A stretch of 64,000 bases of DNA. Source: Bettongia penicillata ogilbyi. Taxonomy: Eukaryota; Chordata; Mammalia; Diprotodontia; Potoroidae. This document shows positions 11,701-23,005 of the stretch, piece after piece. The stretch's first letter is position 1; each line of letters begins with the position of its first letter. The notes under the pieces are model-generated. The model saw only the letters and a program-made list of their open reading frames with translations, was not told where the DNA came from and ran no database searches. The DNA lies in the NCBI GenBank assembly GCA_023548195.1, contig JAJHZJ010000496.1:2686001-2750000 (forward strand), read 5' to 3'. A program made the position numbers and the translations under genes.

Positions 11701-11984
11701 CTAGGTGACATTTGCCATCTGAGAAGAATTTTAATTAAAGAGATATTGAAATCTGTAACAGAACAAAAGAAACATTGAATGAAGGAGAAAGAAGAGTTTT
11801 AAAGGTTCCCAACACTAGCCAGCAGTTTCATGGATGGGAAAAGGGACGGCTCCTCAATTCTCAATTTAGATGAATGAATTTCTCGTGGTGTTCTCTCTAC
11901 CTCTGTAAAACCCTATCTGTGAAGCCCCTTGGAAGTCCCCAGACTGCAGGATCAGGCTTCACTTAATGAAAATTACATTGTTAA

Positions 11985-12130
11985 CGCTTTTCAACTCAGT
12001 AAGGCCCTTATTTAGCATATATCATGATGCAGCAGAGACTGTGATCAGCATTGGAGTGACCAAAATGAAAATGAAACAGTCCTTGTCCTCAGGAAGCTTA
12101 GATTCTACTGACGGAAAATATCTGTGTATG
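11985..12130 (-). repeat. L2 fragment
   Basis: It contains 'gaaacagtccttgtcctcag', then 'gaagcttagattctactgac', reverse L2. Confidence 0.6.
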
Positions 12131-12186
12131 TACAGATATACTGGTGTGTGTATACATATGTGTGTGTGTGCACATTCCCATGTGGA

Positions 12187-12297
12187 GAGAGAGAGAAGAG
12201 AAGAGAAGAGAAGAGAAGAGAAGAGAAGAGAAGAGAAGAGAAGAGAAGAGAAGAGAAGAGAAGAGAAGAGAAGAGAAGAGAAGAGAAGAGAAGAGAG
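12187..12297. repeat. (GAGAA)n pentanucleotide repeat
   Basis: About twenty-one near-perfect AAGAG units follow a short GA run. The Arg-Glu-Glu-Lys peptides in two frames are artefacts of this tract. Confidence 0.97.
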
Positions 12298-12559
12298 AAA
12301 ATAAAATTTTCCCTGGTTGAATTCAGAATAGCAGAAATGAGTAACCTACATAATATTTACACTCCTGAAAGTGACTCTGACCCTCAAAGCCCTGGATTGT
12401 GGCCAACCTGAGAAGAAACAGTTCAGATTGGCAGCACCTTTAACAGCATGGAACTATCCATCCGGCCCCAGGTTTGTTTTGCCAGCAGCCCTAGAAGTAC
12501 CAGTACCTGCCAGAGAGAATGTGGCTCCTTCTACCCACACAGGTGCTCTCCCTGTCAGG

Positions 12560-12705
12560 GTCTCCCTTCCATAGGTGCATGGCTTAATTCAGCTTTAATT
12601 TATTAGAGCTGACAGGATCACAGTGTGAGACAGCATAGGCACAGGCTACAATTAAAGCCATACCTTACTGAGGATTGTTACAGTGAAGAGCCCACCAAGC
12701 AAATG
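12560..12705. other. Unique AT-rich block, possible conserved non-coding element
   Basis: This repeat-free block has several homeodomain-type TTAATT/ATTAAA cores near 'tttaatttattagagctgac'. There is no coding signal. The call rests only on texture, so it is weak. Confidence 0.2.
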
Positions 12706-13069
12706 TTTTCCAAGATAAAGTCACTTCTCTTTTCCCAGGAGCAGAAGTAAAATGGATCATATTTACCAATTGTAATGAAGATATTTCCTACTTTTAAGTA
12801 GTCCTGAGACCTTATCTATAGAATGAAATAGACCAAAGATAGTAGAAGATATCTAGGAGGTTATAAGGGCTGGCTCTCTGAAATAAGTTAACATGGAAAT
12901 GGGCAATTTGGTGGGAGTGGACTTGGGTTTTCTTGTAGGATCGTAGAATTAGATTTGGAGGAGCAGAAATGGGGGCTTAGAAATCATCTGTTCTAATTCT
13001 CACATTTATAATAGATGAGAATTAAATAAAATTAAGTTTAAAATTAAATTAAATAAAAAAGTGTAATAA

Positions 13070-13265
13070 AAGCCTAAAAGCCTCAAAACCTGAGTTCAAA
13101 TCTGATCTCAGACATTTACTAGCCATGTGACCCTGCACAGGTCATTTAACCTCCATCCGCTTCAGCTATAAAATGAGGATCATAACAGCACCTACCTCAT
13201 AGCGCTGTTGAGATAGTATTTGTAAAGCATTTAGACACACAGTAGGTGCTTCATAAATGCCTGCT
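13070..13265 (+). repeat. MIR SINE
   Basis: Forward MIR from 'acctgagttcaaatctga' through 'gcacctacctcatagcgctg' to 'gtaaagcatttagacac'. Confidence 0.75.
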
Positions 13266-13589
13266 GACTGATGGATAGACTGACCACATCATAACCCCTC
13301 ATACACTCTTAAGTTCTAGCCACGCTGACTTACTTGCTTGTCTGCAAGATGCTCAAGTCCCCAGCTCAGAAGAAAATGACTCCCAACCACCAAGCAGCAC
13401 CTCAAAGAAAATGCTGCTTGACCACAAGATCAGATACACTTCTTAGAAGAAGTGAAGCAAGAGGTTTTTATAAATAAAAGAGAACACTAGAGGAAAGAAT
13501 TTTTTAAAAGTATAAATTCTGGGGAAGATGGGGAAGGAGAAGTATTGGGGCTTAGTAGAAGCGGTACCAAACCTTAGCCACATAGACTC

Positions 13590-13730
13590 CCTGGAAAACC
13601 AGAATGGACCAAGGAGAAGCTTGTGCTTCCTTGTGTAAGTATATGCTCTTTGCCCATAAAATATGAGTTCCTTGAGGGTGGAAACAGCTTCACTTTTGTC
13701 TGTGTATCGCTAGAGCTCAGCACATATAGT
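13590..13730 (+). repeat. L2 3' end, left part
   Basis: 'tatgagttccttgagggtgg' then 'cgctagagctcagcacata'. The tail is split by a MAR1 and resumes at 13961. Confidence 0.65.
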
Positions 13731-13960
13731 TGCTCAGTTTTTTCAGGTGCTTCTTGACCCCATTTGGGGTTTTCTTGGCAAAGATACTGGAACAGTTTGC
13801 TATTTCCTTCTCTAGCTCATTTTACAGATGAGGAAATGGAGACAAAGTTAAGTGATTTGCCCAGGGTCACCCAGCTAGTAAGTGTCTGAAGCCAGCTTTG
13901 AACATGAGTTTTCTGGCTCCAGTACTGGTATTCTAAGTACTGCACCACCTAGTAGCCCCT
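13731..13960 (-). mobile_element. MAR1-type CORE-SINE
   Basis: Reverse orientation: RTE-like tail at the left ('ttggggttttcttggcaaag'), CORE, then the tRNA-like head ('tgcaccacctagtagcccc'). It sits in the L2 tail at the 'cacatag/taggtg' position. Confidence 0.83.
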
Positions 13961-14000
13961 GTACATAGTAGGTGTTTAATTAATAAAAACTTGTTCAATT
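13961..14000 (+). repeat. L2 3' end, right part
   Basis: 'gtacatagtaggtgtttaat' followed by 'taataaaaac' completes the L2 tail. Confidence 0.6.
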
Positions 14001-14584
14001 CAATTGACCTCAGCCCCGAAGGTACTCTCCTCCTTTCTATTTGTCATCCAACTTTGTCTTTACTTTTGATTCTAAGCCTCCATAGTAATTTCTTTGTGCC
14101 TTAACTAAAGGACAACCCCATTTACCCAGTAGGCAGTAGGAGAAAGCATTCCATCCAAATTCAAATAGGTTGTAGATATGTAGAGTCAAGAGTTCATGGG
14201 AAGGAGAAATTAGCTAACCTGAGTCAGGAAGTGAAGAAATCTTTATTTTTCATATCAGTCATATAAGGGGAAGGGGAAGAGGTCATCTTCAAAATCCCTT
14301 TCTGCTCTCCCCTTCTGTGGATCTATCCTTGTATACTATAAATTTAATTATCATTTCTCTCACATCACAAGCATCACATAAAACAAAAACTATATAGTGC
14401 CATTTCCCTTAGATTGGAGTCCCCTGAAAGGCAGGGATCAGGTCTTCTGTGAGCAGACCCCAGAGTTACAATACACTATATATAATAGAACTTCAAAAAG
14501 TCAGTGGGAACGGTGCTAAGAATTAGCACACAAAATTTCCTCCCTTATTTCTTGCCTCTCTACTCAATATGAAGCTGCATCCTC

Positions 14585-14725
14585 CTATTGAGAGTATTCG
14601 ATTTGGAGTCATAATTATCCCAAGTCCTGGCTTCCAAACTTCATAACAAAGCCCTTTACCTTACTCTGCCTCAATTTCCTCACCTAGAAAATAAGATGAG
14701 TTGAATTGAATGATTTCTAATTCAA
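14585..14725 (+). repeat. MIR SINE fragment
   Basis: 'gatttggagtcataattatc', then 'ttactctgcctcaatttcct' and 'cctagaaaataagatgag'. Confidence 0.5.
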
Positions 14726-14734
14726 TTCTATTCC

Positions 14735-14850
14735 ATAAATATCACTCCAGCAATTACTATTTGCTAGGTATTATTCTATGCATTCAAAGACAAATGCATT
14801 ACAGTGCCTGCCCTCATGGTGCTTACATTGTACAGTTCTAAGTTCTATAA
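14735..14850 (-). repeat. L2 fragment
   Basis: 'agtgcctgccctcatggtgc' and 'ttacattgtacag' are reverse L2 with an eroded tail. Confidence 0.55.
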
Positions 14851-15374
14851 CTCTAGTTCATTCCAGCTCTGAATCTATGGAATGATAAAGGAGACGCTCA
14901 TTGGAATTCATGCAAGAAAAAATCTACTGGATTTCTCTTTTGTTTCCAATCTTGGATACATTTGATGTAAATAAACAAATGAGCAGATAGATGAATGAAT
15001 GAATAGATGCTAAGGCGGTAGGCTTTATCTCACTGATATCTATAACTTTCTAAAAAATTCACTGACAGATGAAAAGCAAAGGAAAATAAAAGAGCATTCG
15101 GCATCCCCCCCCCAGATGCAATCATTCAATTTTCTTTCATTTTTTTGTTCATCCAATCTGTCCACCAAATAAATCAAAAGCAGTGAGGTTGGAGGAGAGA
15201 CATGGCCACCATATGGGGCCAGTTCACAGAAGATGAAAAAAACCTTGCTTTCCAGTAATTGAAAAAAACAAAACCTGCAGAAGGCATTGACCTTTTTCAT
15301 GGGCAGCAAATCTAAATGAGGAGAAGGTTGAGGAACTAACTTCATGTTTGAGACTTTTGAAAATCCTGGACCAG

Positions 15375-15490
15375 TTTGGGGAGAGTGCGGCAGATGGAGA
15401 CTTGGACTCATAGTCAGAAGACCTAGGTTCAAGTCTTGCCTCTAACACCTACTGGCTGTGTAACTTTGGGAAGGTCACTTGGCCTTACAG
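15375..15490 (+). repeat. MIR/CORE-SINE fragment
   Basis: 'agtcagaagacctaggttca' and 'ctactggctgtgtaacttt' are the head and start of the core. Confidence 0.6.
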
Positions 15491-15679
15491 TGCCCTAGGC
15501 AACTGTCTAAGAGCAAGTAGTAATCTGAATAGAAAAGGGGCTTTTTCTTTCTCCTGGAAGTTCCCTATGAATCCCAATGAATTCATGGTCTCTAAACTAT
15601 CTGGGATTTATTCATTCATTCATTTGTACACACATCTATGAATGAAGGAAAAAGCAATGATGATAATAATAAAAATAAT

Positions 15680-15945
15680 GAATAGCTAATATTTATACAG
15701 GGCCTACTGTGTGTCAGGCACTGCACTGATGGTAATTGTAAAGCACTTAGCACAGTGCCTGGCATATAGGAAGCCTTATATAAATGTTTGTTATGATGAT
15801 GATGATGATGACGATGATAGCAAAGAGAGATTTAAGGAACTTGCCCAGGGTCATGCATCTGAGGCCAGATTTGAAATCAGGTCTAGTCCTAGAATAGCTG
15901 CCCAAAGCACAAAGCACTGTGCTAGCCACTTGCATTGTACTAGGA
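15680..15945. repeat. MIR composite with (GAT)n
   Basis: A forward MIR tail ('ttagcacagtgcctggcata') runs into about nine GAT-type units at 15795-15822. A reverse MIR core follows ('aacttgcccagggtcatgca'). Confidence 0.6.
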
Positions 15946-16014
15946 AAAACAATGCATAAAAGAAAATGGGAACCAGTAAAGGAATGGGACCAGAGCAAAG
16001 TAAGTTGACATACT

Positions 16015-16085
16015 AGTTCCAGTCAACAAGCAAGCAATCAAAAACCACTTATTAGGTGCTTACTCTATGTCAGACATTATGGTCT
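16015..16085 (-). repeat. L2 fragment
   Basis: 'cacttattaggtgcttactc' and 'tatgtcagacattatggtc' are reverse L2. Confidence 0.5.
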
Positions 16086-16094
16086 AGGAATTCT

Positions 16095-16171
16095 TATTCC
16101 TTTATTTTTAAATTTTTTTTTCCCACTTCACAGCATTTTATTTTTTCCAATGACATACAAAGATAGTTTTC
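16095..16171 (-). mobile_element. L1 3' terminus, split from its body
   Basis: Read on the minus strand this is 'aaaactatctttgtatgtc', then an AATAAA signal and an A-rich tail. It matches the expected end of the L1 whose body stops at 17396. The two pieces share CAAAGATA(G/A)TTTTC at 16158-16171 and 17396-17409, the TSD of the element between them. Confidence 0.65.
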
Positions 16172-17395
16172 CAATGAGATATTTCACATTATCTTCCATT
16201 TTTTCATTCTTTTGGTTTTGTTTTGTGATTTCTCAGTTTCTCAGAAAGTCATTAGCCCCCATCTGTTCCATTCTAATTATGAGAGAACTATTTTCTTCAG
16301 TGACTTTTGAACCTCTTTTTCCATTTGGGTCATTCTGCTTTTGAAAGCATTCTTCTCCTCATTGGCCCCCTGAACCTCTTTTGGCAATTGAGTTAGCCTA
16401 TTTTTCAAAGTGTTATTTTCTTCAGCATTTTTTGTGGTCTCCTTTAGCAAGGTATTGACCCATTTTTCATGCTTTTCTTGCATCTCTCTCATTTCTCTTC
16501 CCAGTTTTTCCTCCACCTGTCTAACTTGATTTTCAAAATCCTTTTTGAGCTCTTCCATGGCCTGAGCCCATTGGATATCTATTTCAGATGTTTGGGATAC
16601 AGAGGCCTTGACTTCTGTGTCTTTCCCTGATGGTAAGCATTGTTCTTCCTCATCTGAAAGGAAAGGAGGAAATATCTGTTCACCAAGAAAGTAACCTTCT
16701 ATGGTCTTATTTTTTTCCCTTTTCTGGGCATTTTCCCAGCTAATTACTTGACTTCTGAGATTCCTCACTAACCCTGCCTCACTAGTGCTTGAGGTCTGAG
16801 GTTCAAATGCTGCTTCCCAACCTCAGGGCTTTCAGCAGTGGGGGGAATGCTATTCAGTGGGATTAAGTTCAGGTTCTCAGGTGGGGGCAGGGCCACCTCC
16901 CAGGCTCAGTTTCCTCAGGGGGTTTATGCAGAGACCTTTGATAATGGATCCAGGGTCCGGCCTGCTTTGGGAACTCCTGGCCACTGCTTCCCCCGCTGCT
17001 TCCTGCTGAGGGGGCCTGAGTTATAGAGACACCCTGCTCCCCTCTCAGACAGCCCAGAAGTCTCTCTCACTGACCTGCAGTGCCTGTGGGTGGAGGGACC
17101 TTTGTGGCCACCAGAGATTCCATCCCTGAAGCCTGCTCCGATCTTCTCCTCTCTGGCCACGCAGGCAGCGGCCAAGCCAGGGCTGGGCTTTGTTCCGGGT
17201 CCGGTGTGCAACAGACCTTTGGGGTTGGTTTTTCAGGGCTCTGGAACAGAAATCTCCTCCACTCCATTGCTGTGTGGCTTCCACTGCTCCAGAATTTGTT
17301 GGGAGTTTTACAGGTAATTTACCGGCTGTGGGCTCGGAGCTAGCATATGTAAATCTTTCTACTCTGCCATCTTGGCTCCTCCCTCCAGAAACTCC
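16172..17395 (-). mobile_element. L1/HAL1 5' half inserted in an L1 tail, 3'-truncated
   Basis: It begins with the full L1/HAL1 start on the minus strand ('gaggagccaagatggcagag') and has a GC-rich 5'UTR. It ends within ORF1 at 'atctcattggaaaa' with no 3'UTR and no poly(A) of its own. The likely TSD is CAAAGATARTTTTC with one mismatch. Because it stops in ORF1, L1 and HAL1 cannot be told apart. The A-rich GGAAAA point where it stops suggests internal priming. Confidence 0.7.
16225..16768 (-). pseudogene. L1/HAL1 ORF1 N-terminal part, truncated
   Basis: The minus-strand frame encodes the ORF1 N-terminus and coiled coil (FENQVRQVEEKLGREMREMQ, NAEENNTLKNRLTQL). It parallels the copy at 2435 but without that copy's first stop. 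A small frame change affects the start region, and the frame closes early near 16277. The RRM and C-terminal domain are missing. Confidence 0.75.
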
Positions 17396-19230
17396 CAAAG
17401 ATAATTTTCAACATTCACTTTTGAGTTCCAAAATTTTTCTACCTCCTTCTCCCCCTCCCAAGAAAGCAAGCATTCTGATATAGGTTATACATATATAATC
17501 ATATTAAATATATTTCCACATTAGTAACGTTGAACAAAAGTAGAACAAAAGGGAAAAACCACAAGAAAGGAAAACAACAACAAGCAGAAAAAGTGAAAAA
17601 AAAAGTATGCTTCAATCTGCACTCAGACTCCATGGTTCTTTCTCTAGATGTGAAATCTCTAGATTTTCATCATGAGTCTTTTGGAGTTGTCTTGGATCAT
17701 TGTATTGCTTGAGAAAAGCTAAGTCTATCAAAGTTGGTCATCACATAATGTGGCTGTTACTGTGTACAGTGTTCTCCTGGTTCTTCTCACTTTGCTTTGC
17801 ATCAGTTCATAGAGGTCTTTCCAGGTTTTTCTGAAATCTGCCTGCTCATCATTCTCTATCAAATAATAGTATTTCATCATATTCATATATCACAACTTGT
17901 TCAGCCCATTCCCCAATTGATGGGTGTCCCCTCAATTTCCAATTCTTGGTCACCATAAAAAAAGCTGCTACAAATATTATTGCACATGGGAGTACTTTTC
18001 CTTTTTTTTATCTCTGTGGAATACAGACCTAGAGGTAGTATTGCTGAATCATAGAGAGTTTTATAGTCCTTTGGGCATAGTTCCAAATTGCTCTCCAGAA
18101 TGGCTAGATCAGTTCACAGCTCCACCAACAATGCCTTAGTGTTTCAATTTTCCCACATTTTCTCCAGCATTTATCATTTTCCTTTTCTATCTTATTTGCC
18201 AATCTGATAGGTATGAGGTCGTACCACAGATTTGTTTTAATTTGCATTTCTTCAATCAATAGTGATTTAGAGCATTTTTTCACATAACTACAGATAACTT
18301 TAATTTCTGCCTGTTCATATCCTTTGACCATTTAGCAATTGGGAGATGACTTGTATTTTTATAAATTTGACTCAGTTCTCTATATATTTTAGAAATAAGG
18401 TCTTTATCAGAAACACATGATATAAAAATTGTTTCCCAGCTTTCTACTTTCCTTCTAATCTTGGTTGCATCAGTTTTGTTTGGGCAAAAACTTTTTTAAT
18501 TTAATGTAATCAAAATTATTCACTTCACATTTCATAATGTTCTCTATCTCTTATTTGGTCATAAATTTTTCCCTTCTCCATAGATCTGACAAATGAACTC
18601 AATCTTACTCTCCTATTTTGCTTATGATATCACCCTTAATGTCTAAATCATGTGCCCATTTTAACCTTATTTTGGTATAGGATGAGATGTTGGTCTATGC
18701 CTAGTTTCTGCCATACTGTTTTTCAGTTTTCCTAGCAGTTTTTGTCAAATAGTGAGTTGTTATCCAGGAAGTTGGAGTCTTTGGGTTTACCAAACAGTAG
18801 ACTACTATAGTCATGTACTAACTTATTCCACTAATCCACCTCTCTATTTCTTAGCCAATACCAAATAATATTGATTTTTGCCCCTTTATAATATAGTGTT
18901 AGATCTGGTATGGTATGGCTTCCTTTGCATTTTTTTCATTGATTCCTTGACCTTTCGTTTTTCTAGATGAATTTTGTTATTTTTTTCTAGTGTTATAAAA
19001 TAATTTTTGGTAATTTGATTGGTATGGCACTGAATAGGTAAATGAATTTAGGTAGAACTGTCATTTTTTATATTACCTCAGTCTACCCAGGAGCAATTGT
19101 TATTTTTTCCCAATTGTTTAGATCTGACTTTATTTTGTGTGAAAAGTGCTTTGTCATTGTGTTCATATAGTTTCTGGGTTTGTCTTGGGAGACAGACTCC
19201 CAAATATTTTATATTATCTACAAGAATCTT
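17396..19230 (-). mobile_element. L1 LINE, 3' part (ORF2 C-terminus and 3'UTR)
   Basis: The minus strand carries the end of L1 ORF2 and a 3'UTR. It is 5'-truncated near 19230 at the 'ggagacagactcccaaatat' point. It is the longest L1 body in the window and one of only two L1-type copies in the same orientation as TNIK. Confidence 0.8.
17901..18700 (-). pseudogene. L1 ORF2 C-terminal remnant
   Basis: The frame at 18104-18331 holds the conserved L1 ORF2 C-terminal pattern: 'EMQIKTNLWYDLIPIRLANK', then 'CWRKCGKIETLRHCWWSCEL', the cysteine-rich segment. The frame at 17901-18086 continues with 'ILPLGLYSTEIKKRKSTPMC'. Stops and frameshifts separate the pieces. The endonuclease and the RT catalytic core are absent. 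Confidence 0.8.
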
Positions 19231-20359
19231 TATTCCTGATTTGATAGAATTTATTTGACCATGCTTGCTGACCTGAAAAGGGAGGATTAGGGCAGAAAGA
19301 GTAGATCAGGTGACCAACCAGGACCACAGACACCATGATGGAAATTCTAGAGATAAAGGGCTTAGAACCTCTGAGGCATGATTGCTTCTTCAGAGAGTAA
19401 AACATTGACAAAACTGTCCAAGAAATGGCTGGGAAGTAGGGAGAACTTTTTAAAGTGCCTACTAAGTGCCAATGAGTATTCTAGTTGTAGGGAATACTGA
19501 GACAAAAATGTAACAGATCTATACGCATGCTGAATCTGACCATAAATATTTTAGAACAGATTCTAACAAGGAATTCTTCTATAAAATCAATAATCCTCCA
19601 GGCCCCTATGCTTCATTTTAAAGATAACTTGACTTATGAAAATATGGATTTCTACAGATAAATCTGGGGTTATTACTTGCTTTAGGAAAAGATTCAACAG
19701 AGGATTCTTTGAGATAGCCTACCCGTCTGCTACATTTCAAATAATCCAAATGACAAAATGTCTATATGTACATCATTTTTTTTCCAGAAGATATTTTATT
19801 CTTTGCAGTAAGTATACCCTGCTGTTCAAATAAGTACCTCCTAATTCATCTGTTCTGTAGTTCAGCTCTCTGTGCACCAGTCTTTCTTATTTGGTCAAAA
19901 CCAAGTTGCTAACTACATATTATAGATAACTGTCTCCCCTTCAGTCAAGCTCTAATATGCTTTGTCATTCAAATAGCCAGCAGGGACTATATTGTCCACA
20001 CAGCCCACCAGTCACCCCATGTACAACAGCTTCTGAGGACTCAGGAAAAAGTCTCCTTACTTGAGGATTATACATTCAGCCACAACTAGTTGCCTAGCAG
20101 CTGGACATTGCATGAAATGGTTACTAATTATATAAGTTTATCATTACTTATTTGACCAAGACCTCTCGCAGCTCCATAAGATAAAGAGCTCCAGATCACG
20201 GTGGAACACAGCCCAAGTGCCTTTAACATCCCCATGATCATCCCAGTCAAACATCCCAAATATTCCCATTTTATTAAGACAAAAACCAAGAAGGAGAGGT
20301 GGACCATGAGCCCAGGTCTCCAGAGTTAGGGCCAAGTACTCCTTCTAGAATTGGATTAT

Positions 20360-20435
20360 TTCAGCACTCAATCAGTTAATATTCCTCTGTGCCTAATGAG
20401 CGCAGAGCACTGTGTTAAGATTTTGAGAGGTTGAA
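20360..20435 (-). repeat. L2 fragment
   Basis: 'ctcaatcagttaatattcct' to 'gcagagcactgtgttaaga', reverse L2. Confidence 0.4.
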
Positions 20436-20934
20436 TTCATTTGACTGCTGGGAACAAAACTCCAAGCAGTGGGTCAAAGTCACGATGAGTTAGATTTAGA
20501 CTTGATAGAAAGACACAATGGCCTTATCATTAGAGATATTCTGGAGTGGAATCTAATGTCTTGGTAGCCAGTCAACTGCCCCTCCCTACAGAGCTTTAAG
20601 CAATGGCTGACGACCACTTCCCTGGCACAGCATACAGTGGATTCTCCTTTGAGGATGAAATGAACTAGGAGATGTCTTCCAACTTAGACTCCATTACCTA
20701 CAAGCTAACTTCTAGTCTCTAATCAAAAATGGCACCACTCTGAGGATGCCATACCAATATAAAATAGAGTGTAGGCATAGTAGATAGAGGGCCAACCTTG
20801 GATCAGGAAGTCCTTCCTTTCAATAATTGTGACTGGGAAATTTACCTAATGTCTGAGCACTCCAAGTTGTTTCCAATGACTACAATTCACAGATGAGTTG
20901 CCATTCAACAATAACAGGGGTTTCTATAGCTTGG

Positions 20935-21060
20935 CACAAAATACTAATGAACAATCATTCAGTAAGTGCTCAGCATGTGCCAGGCAGTGCACTAAATTTT
21001 GAGGACACAAAGAAATGCAGAAACACTACCCAACTTCAAGGAGCACACAAATTGATGTGT
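20935..21060 (-). repeat. L2 fragment
   Basis: 'cagtaagtgctcagcatgtg', 'ccaggcagtgcactaaatt' and 'aacttcaaggagcacacaa' are reverse L2. Confidence 0.65.
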
Positions 21061-21124
21061 GACATAGGGAACGCAAGAAGGAAGAGGCAATTTGCAGCAG
21101 ATCTCTCAGGATCAGATTAAGATC

Positions 21125-21170
21125 TGGTGGGGGCATGGAGGTCATGCAGTACTCATTTTGAAAAATGAGG
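21125..21170 (-). repeat. MIR SINE, left part (split by HAL1)
   Basis: It ends 'cattttgaaaaatgagg'. The final GAAAAATGAGG (21160-21170) is repeated at 23859, where the MIR resumes. Confidence 0.7.
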
Positions 21171-21756
21171 GAAGCAGAACCAAGATGGCAGAGTAAGATG
21201 CACATACACTAGCTCTTCCCCCACAGCCCATAAAATATCTGTAAAAATGACTCTCAGCAAATTCTAGAGCAGTAGAAGTCACAGAATGACAGTGTGAAAG
21301 AGATTTCCAGCCCAGTGTGGCCTGGAGGCTTGAAGGGAAAGGTCAGTCACACTGGATGTGGGGTGGAGCAAAGCCCAGCCTTGACCTCTCTGCACCTGGA
21401 GCAGGCCTGGGGGGGGTCCCCAGCAGCAGCAGTGAAGGTTCCCAGATCCTTCAACCTACAGGTGCCAAAGAGAGCTTCAGAGGTCAGTGAAAGGGTTTTT
21501 TCTAAGGGTAAGAGGGGAGCAAGGTCCCCTCTGGCCCCAGCCCCCATGGCGGCAGTGGCAGAGTCCCTTGGTGGAGTTCTCAGCCTAAAGGCCCGGGGGC
21601 AATTAAGCAGTTGATCTGAACCTCAGCCACAAATCTGGCCAGGTAGTAAACTCCTTTACCTTGATTGTGATACCCTGGAGGAACTGAGAACCTTTAGGTC
21701 CCCAGAGTATACCCTCCTTGAAAAAGGACTCAAAAGTCAAGTAACTGGCTGGGAAA

Positions 21757-22835
21757 ATGCCCAAAAAAGAGAAAAAATAAGAGTATAGAAGGTTACTTTC
21801 ATGGCAAACAGGTACTTCCTTCCATCCTTGTGGATAAGGAAGAACAATGCTTACCATCCAAAATAAATATGCAATGGTCTCAGGCCATGAAAGAGCTCAA
21901 AAAAGATTTTGAAAATCAAGTAAGAGAGGTGGAGGAAAAAATGGGAAGAGAAATGAGAGAAATGCAAGAAAATCATGAAAAGTGAGTCAACAGCTTGCTA
22001 AAGGGACCAAAAAAAATGGTGAAGAAAATAACACTTTCAAAAATAGGCTAACTCAATTGGCAAAAGAGGTCCAAAAAGCCAATGAGGAGAAGAAGGCTTT
22101 AAAAAAGCAGAATTAGCCAAATGGAAAAGGAGGTTCAAAAGTTCCCTGAAGAAAATAGTTTGTTTTTTTTTAAAATGAGAATAGAATAGATAGAAGCTAA
22201 GGACTTTATGAGAAACCAAGAAATCACAAAACAAAACCAAAAGAATGAAAAATGGAAGATAAAGTGAAACATCTCATTGGAAAAATAACTGACTTGGAAA
22301 ATATATCCAGGAGAGACAATTTAAACGTTATGGGACTACTTGAAAGCCATGATCAAATAAAGAGCCTAGACATCATCTTTCATGAAATTATCAAGGAAAA
22401 CTGCCCTGATGTTCTAGAACCAGTGGGCAAAATAAATATTGAAAGAATCCACCAATCACCTCCTGAAAGAGATCCAAAAAGAAAAACTCCTTGGAACATT
22501 GTGGCCAAATTCCAGAGTTCCCAGGTCAAGGAGAAAATATTGCAAGCAGCTAGAAAGGAACAATTTGAGTATTGTGGAAATACAATCAGGATAACACAAG
22601 ATCTAGCATCTTCTACATTAAGGGATTGAAGGGTGTGGAATATGATATTCCAGAATTCAAAGGAACTAGGACTAAAACCAAGAATCACCTACCCATCAAA
22701 ACTGAGTTAATACTTCAGGGGAGAAAATGGTCTTTCAATGAACTAGAGGACTTTCAAGCATTCTTGATGAAAAGACCAGAAATGAATAGAAAATTTGACT
22801 TTCAAACACAAGAATTAAGAAGCATGAAAAGGTAA
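21757..22835 (+). pseudogene. HAL1 ORF1 remnant, multiply broken
   Basis: The start (ATGCCCAAAAAAGAG) is followed within a few codons by a stop. The best-preserved parts are the RRM-like region at 22252-22629 (RRDNLNVMGLLES, then SPPERDPKRKTPWNIVAKFQ) and a C-terminal piece at 22687-22835 ending like copy 1 (EDFQAFLMKRPEMNRKFDFQ). At least one frameshift and several stops are present. Confidence 0.78.
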
Positions 22836-22953
22836 ACAAGGAAAAGAAATAATAAAGGACTTTCCAAAGTTGAACTGTTGACATTCCTACACGGAAAGAT
22901 AATATTTTGTAACCCCTTGAGACTTGTCTCAGTATTTGGGTAGTTGGAGGGAT

Positions 22954-22955
<2 letters not shown>

Positions 22956-23005
<50 letters not shown>
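22956..23005. repeat. (CA)n(TA)n in the HAL1 3'UTR
   Basis: About 19 CA units then TA units lie at the same relative place as the CA repeat of copy 1. The Cys-Val peptides on the minus strand are artefacts. Confidence 0.95.

Noticed and set aside
16277..16768. 163-codon coiled-coil frame
   Set aside because: It matches the ORF1 coiled coil of the HAL1 at 2435 and follows an L1-type 5'UTR, so it is a retrotransposon remnant, not a host gene.
17315..17395. Possible first exon of a gene near the 'ccatcttggctcctcc' motif
   Set aside because: On the minus strand this is the L1/HAL1 start, CCAAGATGGCAGAG, seen also at 21178.
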